Origin: an uncultured candidate division Zixibacteria bacterium
Lineage (GTDB): Bacteria > Zixibacteria > MSB-5A5 > GN15 > FEB-12
Assembly: GCA_913009765.1 (NCBI GenBank)
Contig: CAJVYT010000006.1
Location: 1 to 35,978 of the forward strand
Length of the DNA stretch: 35,978 nt
Direction of reading: 5' to 3'
The notes beneath the pieces are model-generated. The model worked only from the letters and a program-made list of their open reading frames with translations. It was not told the origin of the DNA and did not search any database. This document shows positions 9,989 to 16,716 of the stretch, piece after piece. The position numbers were made by a program, and so were the translations under genes. How positions within the stretch are numbered: the stretch's first letter is position 1; every line of letters begins with the position of its first letter.

Positions 9989-11146
9989 TTAGGATTTAGT
10001 GAAAAGGAGCAAATGCTCCTTGTCTATCCTTGCGTTCTGATTAAAGGATTTTTTATTTTTCTGAAGGTTCCTTATCCAACGCTTTTTATATTTTAAACCC
10101 ACTTCTTCACATAATTCAATAAATTTATCACCTACTGCTACGGGTTTTCCGCTCACTATTCCATCACCAACAACTATAAGGACATGACCTCCGGGAATGA
10201 GAACCCGGGTCCATTGTTCAAAACATTTCGCCATGTCCTCAAAATAACGATCTGGTGTAGCGTTTGGCCGTGTAAATGTATCATGTTTGCCTATTTCAGT
10301 ATCTCTGGCAAGACTAACATCTCCCTCAATCCAATGGATTCTGTGGCGATGATATTTGTGATAATCATAAGCATTTATGTAGGGGGGGGATGTTACTATA
10401 AGGGTAACACTTTTATCGGCTATAAAATCTAAATCCCTGCCGTCTTTACAGTATATGGTTGCATCTGCCTTGGGCAATTCAATAATCTCTCGAAGTCGTC
10501 CTATCGCATTAGTCAACCGATTCTTAAATGATTTAATAGCTGATTTAGGTTGGAATGTTTTTTCAATTCTAGTATACCTCGTATTGCTGTCTTGATTAGA
10601 AACTCGAACGATAATAGAAGAAAAAACAGCCAAAGCCAATAATCTAGGATTTTCCGGCAACTGTTTTATTACAGATTTCAACCGTCCCAATTCGTTTAGT
10701 GCGTTGTCGTCAAACCAATAATTAACATTTTTGTAATCAGGTAGCGGCACTCCCGATTTTATTTTAGATATAGAATCGTCTAATTTCTCTACGAATTTAG
10801 TTAAGACGCTCAAATCTTCAGATGAATAGTTTACTACTTTAGCACGGCTCACCAAAGTGGCAACGGCATTATTATCTATACCAATTGCTGGTCGTCCTAA
10901 AAGGATGCTTTCCAAAATTGTGGTACCGCAGCCACAAAACGGATCTAAAACGACATCATTTGGAGAAGACCATTTTAAAATAGCTTTACGAGGGATTTGA
11001 GGGACAAATCGGGCAGGATATGGATGCAAAGCATGAAAATGCTGTTGTGTGTCTTCATCATGAAAATCCCAATCACCATTCTTCAAGTGTTTTTCTGGAA
11101 TACCATTGGTCCCGTATATTGCCTTTCTATTTATCACATTACCCAC
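9989..11146 (-). CDS. site-specific DNA methyltransferase, beta-class (TSPPY)
   Basis: An SAM-dependent DNA methyltransferase of the amino-methylating group. The SAM-binding motif LDPFCGCGTT is at residues 67-76 and the catalytic TSPPY at 252-256, an arrangement and a motif typical of N4-cytosine (or N6-adenine) enzymes. HPYPARFVPQIP at 41-52 is the usual strand before motif I. The start at 11146 is a GTG; another in-frame GTG at 11137 is better placed after AAGGTGG. It lies 3 bases after the second methyltransferase gene and is last in the operon. Two different methyltransferases in one operon suggest an asymmetric target, each enzyme protecting one strand; that is inference. Confidence 0.88.
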   Translation of the reverse strand: MGNVINRKAIYGTNGIPEKHLKNGDWDFHDEDTQQHFHALHPYPARFVPQIPRKAILKWSSPNDVVLDPFCGCGTTILESILLGRPAIGIDNNAVATLVSRAKVVNYSSEDLSVLTKFVEKLDDSISKIKSGVPLPDYKNVNYWFDDNALNELGRLKSVIKQLPENPRLLALAVFSSIIVRVSNQDSNTRYTRIEKTFQPKSAIKSFKNRLTNAIGRLREIIELPKADATIYCKDGRDLDFIADKSVTLIVTSPPYINAYDYHKYHRHRIHWIEGDVSLARDTEIGKHDTFTRPNATPDRYFEDMAKCFEQWTRVLIPGGHVLIVVGDGIVSGKPVAVGDKFIELCEEVGLKYKKRWIRNLQKNKKSFNQNARIDKEHLLLFTKS

Positions 11147-11149
11147 CTT

Positions 11150-12760
11150 TTATGCTTGGAACCAAAGTATTGATTCTGAAGTCCCTCTTCGGTATCGGAA
11201 TATGTCCCTTGATGGAAGAAGCTCCATGTTAATGACTTTTTTTTGCGTCCATCCAACGTTTTTCCCAATTTCCCATAGAAATTGGTCTGTATGTATTTCA
11301 ACACGCTTTTTGTTTATCATAGTGCTATTGTTCCCCACCACATAGAAACCATAACTACCAGGCTTCATCATCTGTTTAGCGCTACGCATTGCGTCAGTCA
11401 TGTCAAGGAAATATTTCCCCAATAATGCTGGCAAGTTCCTTTTACGGAAACCGACTCCCCCATTATGATTTGCTGAACCAATCTTCTCAATAATGTTCCT
11501 GACACTTTCTGGAAGTTCATTGCTCCGGTCCAGATACTGGTCCCATAATTCTTGGCGTTGTTTTTCACTCACTTCCCGGTTTCCAATCATCACTGATTCT
11601 CTACTCCTATGCTCTGAGCGAGGAAGTATACCTAACACTGACAGGCTTAAACGATCCGTATCGATATATGGGAGAGCCATTGCATAGGGGGGAGAAGTTA
11701 TTAATAGGTCACATTTTCCTTTCCATCCATTTAGTACATTGTCTACACTTCGTGAATCGTCTTCAGTAATGTCAAATTCAGGGAATTCACGGCTCATATC
11801 AAAACAAGATAGATAAGATAGAATTTTATCTAAATTTTTCTGGAGTTCTTCAGAAAACAAACTTACTGCTGTTCCTGGAGAATGAGCTTTAATTTCTTTC
11901 CTGACTCGAAGGTCAGATTCTTTTTGCCAAGAAACCGTCCTAATAATATTACTCAGGCAAATCTCCATGAATTCTTTAGCAGGAGTGTAAGAACAAGTCC
12001 CGATGATTTCCAAAATTATGGCCACTTCATTTAATTCTTGAAGAGAAAACCATCTTTTAAGGTACTCTAAATCTCGCTGATTCCAAGGATAGGTTACGTC
12101 GGAATTGTTAAAGTCAATGGTTGTAAGTGAAGTTAAAAGATGCGCAACTTGTTCCTTAAGCAACTGCCGATCAATGTCAAAAAACGACGTTTTAATGTTT
12201 GAAATCTTAACTGACAATGGGTTTAGGTCCACACCCAAGGTTTTCATACTCATAGAGCGAGCTTCACAATTTGCCGTTCCGCTTCCACACATGGGATCGA
12301 GCACAATTTTATCTGCAGATAATCCTGCGAAGTTTATCAGTGACTTAACCAACTGTGGGAAGAATTTACCACGGTATTCGTGAATCCCATGGGGCCCATA
12401 TCGAAGCTTTCGAGACCTATGATAACGGAACGAATTACTGGTATTTAATGCAGCCACACCCTCTTCAGATTCAAGTACAACCTGCAATGTAGGAATAAAT
12501 TTTCCCCCTGTATCTATCTGTTCCCAATATGTCAGTCGGTTACGGAGGTATTCAATTGGTAGGCTCGTTGAAAATGAAATTTGGGAATCAGCGGGGCGGG
12601 ACAATGGGTTTTTGATAAAATCATCCCCCATCAACCCATAAAGTTCTGCTCTTGCCAAATACCGTTCGAAAGGCTGGATATAAGGTTTCAATTTAAGCAT
12701 TATTTTTTCTGTCTTTTGTGGATTATTTACTCCATAGTTGATTTGTTGTAATGACTCCAT
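11150..12760 (-). CDS. site-specific DNA methyltransferase (TSPPY), second of the pair
   Basis: A 536-residue DNA methyltransferase with a long N-terminal extension, motif I LDPMCGSGT at residues 154-162 preceded by GIHEYRGKFFPQLV, and catalytic TSPPYA at 355-360. It differs clearly from its neighbour in size and in the spacing between motifs, so this is not a recent duplication. The residues between the two motifs (about 190 of them) probably contain the target recognition region. The ATG is preceded by GGGAAAG and touches the stop codon of the upstream gene, a sign of coupled translation. It probably modifies host DNA against a nuclease encoded in the same operon. Confidence 0.88.
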   Translation of the reverse strand: MESLQQINYGVNNPQKTEKIMLKLKPYIQPFERYLARAELYGLMGDDFIKNPLSRPADSQISFSTSLPIEYLRNRLTYWEQIDTGGKFIPTLQVVLESEEGVAALNTSNSFRYHRSRKLRYGPHGIHEYRGKFFPQLVKSLINFAGLSADKIVLDPMCGSGTANCEARSMSMKTLGVDLNPLSVKISNIKTSFFDIDRQLLKEQVAHLLTSLTTIDFNNSDVTYPWNQRDLEYLKRWFSLQELNEVAIILEIIGTCSYTPAKEFMEICLSNIIRTVSWQKESDLRVRKEIKAHSPGTAVSLFSEELQKNLDKILSYLSCFDMSREFPEFDITEDDSRSVDNVLNGWKGKCDLLITSPPYAMALPYIDTDRLSLSVLGILPRSEHRSRESVMIGNREVSEKQRQELWDQYLDRSNELPESVRNIIEKIGSANHNGGVGFRKRNLPALLGKYFLDMTDAMRSAKQMMKPGSYGFYVVGNNSTMINKKRVEIHTDQFLWEIGKNVGWTQKKVINMELLPSRDIFRYRRGTSESILWFQA

Positions 12761-12761
12761 T

Positions 12762-13751
12762 TTAATCTTTCCCGATTGATACTATATGTGAAGCTCCAAT
12801 TATTTCGCATGGCGAAAGGTCAGTTCCAAAAGGCACATCAATATCACGCATCCTGAAGGCAGGAATATCGAAAGGTTCGGAAAGGAGATGTTGACCGAAA
12901 TTGTGTAATCTGCTCTGGACTGAATTTTGTACTTTTTCTCCACAAAATACCGCAACGTAATTGGCATGAAGACTTGATATGGGGGATTGTATTGCCTTAT
13001 CCCGGGTGACTCTCTTAGCCGTGCCCATATAATCATCTACTTTAGACTCGACTGAAAAGTCACAATAGCCCTCACCGGCTTCACACGTTGTCATGACATC
13101 AGCGAGTGAATGTGGGGCTAATTTAATCGAATCTAGGAACTTCAAGGATCTCAGGCGAAAATATTCAGCACTCAAATAACCCGTCATTGGCATTGAGCTT
13201 AAAACCGATTCGAATATTTTTCTTCTGTCTGAAAGTGAGCCAGCAAAACTTAAGATTTCAAGCCCCATGGCAATTGACATCATCAATTCGGATCTCATGC
13301 GTGTTCTTGTGTTTGTGGGACTAACTTTGGGGTTGTAAATCCAACCGCTAGGCTGAATCAGTTCTTGTATCATGTCGCCATAGGCTTTCAAATCCTTTTG
13401 CTTCGCTCCGTTGAATTTTTCAATCCACCAATGGGAATGGATTGCATGGACTGGCGACTGTTCCCACTGATTGAATTTATGTAGCCTTTTTCCAAACTCA
13501 TTTGAATAAGCCAAAGGTTTTCCGGAGTTAGTTTTCAAATAGGCTTGAATTATTCCTTGCCAGTCCGTCTTACACTTCCCATAAAGAAGTATCTCAGAAA
13601 GAACACTTTGAAGACACAACGACGATGAGACCCTCCCGTTTTCTACATCAGATTCATTATCCTGTAACCATTCAGTTAGCCATTCTTTATGGGGTGGTAT
13701 GAGCTGCAATTCTGAAAAGTCTATTCCCGGAAGTAAGATATGGTTAATCAT
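12762..13751 (-). CDS. unknown protein of the restriction-modification-like operon, possible PD-(D/E)XK nuclease
   Basis: I do not recognise the family. The 329-residue protein has no membrane segment or signal peptide. Near residues 216-240 it carries GYCDFSVESKVDD with an Asp about 16 residues earlier, which gives the D-x(n)-E-x-K pattern of PD-(D/E)XK nucleases; several Trp/His residues at 100-112 (SHWWIEKF) could be structural. It sits between the LAGLIDADG gene and the methyltransferases, the place expected for a restriction enzyme. I chose the ATG at 13751, which follows a GAGGGG site and overlaps the upstream stop codon by 8 bases; a TTG two codons earlier is possible. Nuclease activity is inferred only from this motif and context. 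Confidence 0.55.
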   Translation of the reverse strand: MINHILLPGIDFSELQLIPPHKEWLTEWLQDNESDVENGRVSSSLCLQSVLSEILLYGKCKTDWQGIIQAYLKTNSGKPLAYSNEFGKRLHKFNQWEQSPVHAIHSHWWIEKFNGAKQKDLKAYGDMIQELIQPSGWIYNPKVSPTNTRTRMRSELMMSIAMGLEILSFAGSLSDRRKIFESVLSSMPMTGYLSAEYFRLRSLKFLDSIKLAPHSLADVMTTCEAGEGYCDFSVESKVDDYMGTAKRVTRDKAIQSPISSLHANYVAVFCGEKVQNSVQSRLHNFGQHLLSEPFDIPAFRMRDIDVPFGTDLSPCEIIGASHIVSIGKD

Positions 13752-15327
13752 CGACAAACCCCTCTTTTGGATTCTTTATTAAATTTCCAAAGGCAGAGTA
13801 AATTAGCAGTGGAAAATACCACTTACAAAGAGATGACGACGCCGAAAAGTCAATTCTTGCCAAGCCTGCCCCGGTCGGCTCTACGTGAGAATATTTTTCT
13901 TGATAGGGACCTAGGGACGGCGCTACCTCAAGTGCCCAGGGTTTCAGAGAAAGCGAAATTTCCATCGTCCTAAGCTTTCCATCTCCGCTTGCTCCTCCTC
14001 TTAACATGGGGACGCCGTTCTTAAGACCAATGACGACTAACTCGGGAAAGTATTGGGACCCAACCTTAATTTTCCATGTGTTGACGCAATCCTTTTTCTG
14101 AAATATCTTTTGTAAAGATCGAAACATGAGGTCCAAGCTAATATTCTCTGAAGTGGTAAAGCCAAGACTTAAGCCTCCCACAGTTTTATTGAACATGGCA
14201 AACATAGAAGATTTTGGAGTAGACCCTTCAGCAAGATACAAACCAGAAACATAACACATCAATGGGTCAATCCTGACTGTACGATTAAGCCGAACCTCTT
14301 TAGAACGTGGCCATTTCCCTATTAGAAAAGTGGCCTCTTCAGAAAACTCAGGTCTTTCACCGGCCAACTCTCCGTAGTTGTGAGCGCTAAAAAATTGTTT
14401 TATGTCTATTTGTTCTCCCACTCCTGAGGGCTTTCCACTCCAATGTATTAAGCCTTGAGTCGATACAGGTTCGTCGTTGAAAATGGATTCCTCTATCTCA
14501 TGAAGCATCTTGAGAAATAGTTCTCCAAAACCATTAAGACCTCCAACATGCATTTCATCAGAACGGCTTGATCCGCCGGGTTCTCTAGCACCCTTCTTAA
14601 ACGGCCTTCGCAAGGAGGCAGTCACTCTATCCGCCTTCTTCAAATCTACTCCGCTATTTTTCAGATGGTTCTCCTTAACCGCAGTAAGAATTTCCTGCAT
14701 GGTACCTTTATGGAAATAATAAAATGCCAGGTGTTCTTCATTCGTCCCTTGAACGGATCTTCTTTCTGCCAGATATTTTTCATCAGCAGCGTTTAAAGGT
14801 GAATGTACTTCTGAGAGATTGGGTGTTGCAGGAACAGACTTACCATAATGATCCCGGAGCATTCTCAAGCCTATGCCATCCATAAAAAATGCACTATCCT
14901 CCCCTAATGAGAATACAAAATGTATCGACCCTGGAAAAAGCCTTCGAAATTGTTCAAGTGCGAATCGAACTAGGTTGGGCTCCCGCTGAGAAAAAGAGAT
15001 TACTGGCTTGATAACACCAGGATTTTTAGGGCTCTCGCTTCCCTTTGCTCCATCTCCACTATACAGCCCGAAAAAAGCCAACAAACTTTCATCAATTTCA
15101 ATTATTGGTTTAATTTTAACTTCATCGCCACTGCCATTTTTGCGAGAAACCAACAGGTACCCATCCGGAGATAATCGCCACTTATAATCCTGGAAGTACG
15201 CCCTATCCTTGGCATCCGTAATGATTTTGCCACGTACCACTCCGTTGGTCCTTTCAAGGAACTCCTTAATCTTTATATGTCCCAAAACTGTCATTTTCTC
15301 ATCCTTCTTCTTTGGAGTGCTTTTCAT
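13744..15327 (-). CDS. LAGLIDADG-type protein, first gene of the restriction-modification-like operon
   Basis: The 527-residue protein has two segments matching the LAGLIDADG helix of homing endonucleases: LLAFFGLYSGDG at residues 82-93 and LMCYVSGLYLAEG at 356-368, each ending in the acidic catalytic position (D and E). Two such helices in one chain suggest a monomer with a pseudo-symmetric active site. It is not inside an intein or an intron: it has its own start and overlaps the next gene. This makes it an operon member, perhaps a DNA-cutting or DNA-recognition subunit. The first ATG is at 15327; a second in-frame ATG at 15294 follows GGATGAG and is also plausible. A perfect 10-bp palindrome lies just upstream. 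Confidence 0.65.
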   Translation of the reverse strand: MKSTPKKKDEKMTVLGHIKIKEFLERTNGVVRGKIITDAKDRAYFQDYKWRLSPDGYLLVSRKNGSGDEVKIKPIIEIDESLLAFFGLYSGDGAKGSESPKNPGVIKPVISFSQREPNLVRFALEQFRRLFPGSIHFVFSLGEDSAFFMDGIGLRMLRDHYGKSVPATPNLSEVHSPLNAADEKYLAERRSVQGTNEEHLAFYYFHKGTMQEILTAVKENHLKNSGVDLKKADRVTASLRRPFKKGAREPGGSSRSDEMHVGGLNGFGELFLKMLHEIEESIFNDEPVSTQGLIHWSGKPSGVGEQIDIKQFFSAHNYGELAGERPEFSEEATFLIGKWPRSKEVRLNRTVRIDPLMCYVSGLYLAEGSTPKSSMFAMFNKTVGGLSLGFTTSENISLDLMFRSLQKIFQKKDCVNTWKIKVGSQYFPELVVIGLKNGVPMLRGGASGDGKLRTMEISLSLKPWALEVAPSLGPYQEKYSHVEPTGAGLARIDFSASSSLCKWYFPLLIYSAFGNLIKNPKEGFVDD

Positions 15328-15336
15328 ACTATTATG

Positions 15337-15346
15337 ATAGCGCTAT
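15337..15346. promoter_or_regulatory. palindromic operator candidate
   Basis: The 10-bp perfect palindrome ATAGCGCTAT lies 10 bases upstream of the LAGLIDADG gene start. A minus-strand TATA-like sequence (GATATAAATT) is near 15401-15410. The palindrome would be at or just after the transcription start, a place for a repressor, as restriction-modification operons are often controlled. The binding protein is not known. Confidence 0.35.
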
Positions 15347-15980
15347 ACATAACCTTCCTCTATCAGTTGTTCAAGCAACAAATTTAGTTTTAGTAGGAAG
15401 AATTTATATCTTTCTAATTGATTTATAATCTCCTCAAGAAACCTGTCTAGGGGGCGGGGCAAAAACCTACTTCTAGCCGATAAACCTACACATCCCGCCT
15501 CAAATCACTGCCGATTTTCACTCTAAACCCTGCCTGTAGGCATCAAATCCCCCCGCTCTGACACATAACCAGTCAAAAATCTGGGCGGCCCGATTTTCCA
15601 CCCCACCTCATCAGCCAAGCGAAAAACCTGAAATCCACCCGCCATTTCCCATATATATACATAAAGGGGGCAAAAACCCATAAAACTGCAAAAATCCTTA
15701 TTCACTCTAAAAAGGACAAATTATCTCTTTTATCATCTAAAAATAAGTATTTATCCTCCGCTCCAGTTACAAAAAATTATCCGTGCTCAAAAACCTCTGG
15801 CTTCATTGAATTCCTCGCTGGCTCAAAAAAACTTCCGCAGCCAACAAAAGAACATCAAATTAAGCTTGTATTTTTAATAAACCTTGTTTCAAATTGGGAA
15901 AACTGAAACAATAAGGCATTGTCAAACAAATTGTTTAAATAAAGCTTAAATCAGGCTCGAATGGAAAGAGTTATATACCA
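15347..15980. other. long noncoding region with A-tract motifs and inverted repeats
   Basis: About 630 bases with no convincing gene. The plus strand carries a recurring motif of the form (G/T)CAAAAA(C/T)C, at about 15460, 15573, 15671, 15688 and 15787, with looser copies at 15620 and 15822. At 15884-15911 the 8-base arms TTGTTTCA and TGAAACAA face each other across 12 bases, and at 15924-15936 AAACAA and TTGTTT surround one base. The region separates the restriction-like operon from the mobile-element genes. Repeats of this kind are found at replication or partition sites, but no replication initiator gene is seen nearby. Confidence 0.4.
15884..15911. repeat. 8-bp perfect inverted repeat with 12-base spacer
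   Basis: Left arm TTGTTTCA at 15884-15891 and right arm TGAAACAA at 15904-15911. A second, shorter palindrome follows at 15924-15936. Both are about 100 bases upstream of the first ribbon-helix-helix gene. They could be protein-binding sites at the left end of the element. Confidence 0.4.
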
Positions 15981-16001
15981 AGAGGTAGTATATTATACTA
16001 C
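15971..16001 (+). promoter_or_regulatory. promoter and operator of the small ribbon-helix-helix gene
   Basis: TTATATA at 15971-15977 has the form of an archaeal TATA box. From 15985 to 16001 comes a 17-base near-perfect palindrome, GTAGTATATTATACTAC, where only the centre base breaks symmetry. It lies between the TATA box and the ATG at 16015, where a repressor would block transcription. Ribbon-helix-helix proteins usually bind such palindromes upstream of their own gene, so autoregulation is likely. Confidence 0.55.
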
Positions 16002-16014
16002 TGGGTAGGATAAT

Positions 16015-16152
16015 ATGAAGGAAAAAATTTCGATAACGGTAGACAAAGCCCTTGTTGACTGGATGGACTCTGAAATAGGAAAAAAGTTTTTTGCCAGCAG
16101 GAGCCACGCAGTAGAGAGGGCGCTCACAGAGCTTAAAAAAGCCATAAAGTGA
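16015..16152 (+). CDS. small ribbon-helix-helix DNA-binding protein
   Basis: A 45-residue protein that starts KEKISITVDKALVDWMD and continues with SRSHAVERALTELKK. This is the full ribbon-helix-helix fold: one beta strand (KISITV), helix A (ALVDWMDSEI), the turn with SRSHAV, and helix B. Such proteins act as dimers and repress their own promoters or serve as relaxosome/partition factors on mobile elements. It stands alone with a palindromic operator just upstream. The ATG is 14 bases after the palindrome, without a clear ribosome-binding site, which suggests a short-leader or leaderless mRNA. Confidence 0.75.
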   Translation: MKEKISITVDKALVDWMDSEIGKKFFASRSHAVERALTELKKAIK

Positions 16153-16206
16153 GATTGCCGGTTTCCAACCCACCACAAGCCAAAACCCTGGAAGGAGATG
16201 GTAGCA

Positions 16207-16701
16207 ATGGATAAGAAACTATCGGCCTCAGCCAAAGCTGGGGGAAAGAAGTTAAAAAAGGTTTTGCCAAGAGGCAGGGCCAAGAAGAAGCAGGAGGGCT
16301 ATAAAATACCCCTCATGAAGGAAGGGGCCAAGATAAAGAGCCCTGAAGACATTGTAAAGGCCTTGAGGGAGGAATACAAAGCAGAAAAGAGGGAGTGCTT
16401 CGGCTCGGTCATGCTTTCAACAAGAAACGATGTAATAGGGGATGAGGTCATAGGCATAGGCACCCTTAACGCCTGCATGGTGCACCCAAGGGAAGTATTC
16501 AGGCCAGCAATAAAAGCAGCGGCCCGCTCCGTCGTGCTGGTGCACAACCACCCAAGCGGAGACCCCACCCCAAGCCGCCAGGACAGGGAGCTTTCAGAGA
16601 GAATCAAGGAGGCAGGGGAGATAGTCGGGATAGAGGTCCTTGACTTCCTAGTGATAGGCAGCGAAAGCTGGGTGAGCTTCAAGGAAAAGGGGCTCCTATA
16701 G
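16207..16701 (+). CDS. radC: RadC-like JAB/MPN domain protein
   Basis: This 164-residue protein has a short basic N-terminus and then the RadC/JAB fold with the metal-binding signature HNHPSGDPTPSRQD, preceded by AARSVVLV and followed by GIEVLDFLVIG. Known RadC proteins have an N-terminal helix-hairpin-helix domain; here it is replaced by about 40 basic residues. JAB proteins of this type are common on plasmids and integrated elements, where their biochemical role is still unclear. I chose the ATG at 16207 because GGAG lies 10 bases before it; an in-frame ATG at 16198 would be too close to that site. It converges with the coupling-ATPase gene 15 bases away. Confidence 0.88.
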   Translation: MDKKLSASAKAGGKKLKKVLPRGRAKKKQEGYKIPLMKEGAKIKSPEDIVKALREEYKAEKRECFGSVMLSTRNDVIGDEVIGIGTLNACMVHPREVFRPAIKAAARSVVLVHNHPSGDPTPSRQDRELSERIKEAGEIVGIEVLDFLVIGSESWVSFKEKGLL

Positions 16702-16716
16702 AGCCCCCTCCCTTTC

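Noticed and set aside
13744..15327. Intein or group I intron endonuclease
   Set aside because: The LAGLIDADG gene is free-standing, has its own start and overlaps the next gene; no host gene is interrupted and no splice-junction residues are seen.
15523..15705. Minus-strand open frame of 60 codons in the noncoding region
   Set aside because: No ribosome-binding site, unusual composition, and it overlaps the A-tract repeats; nothing suggests translation.
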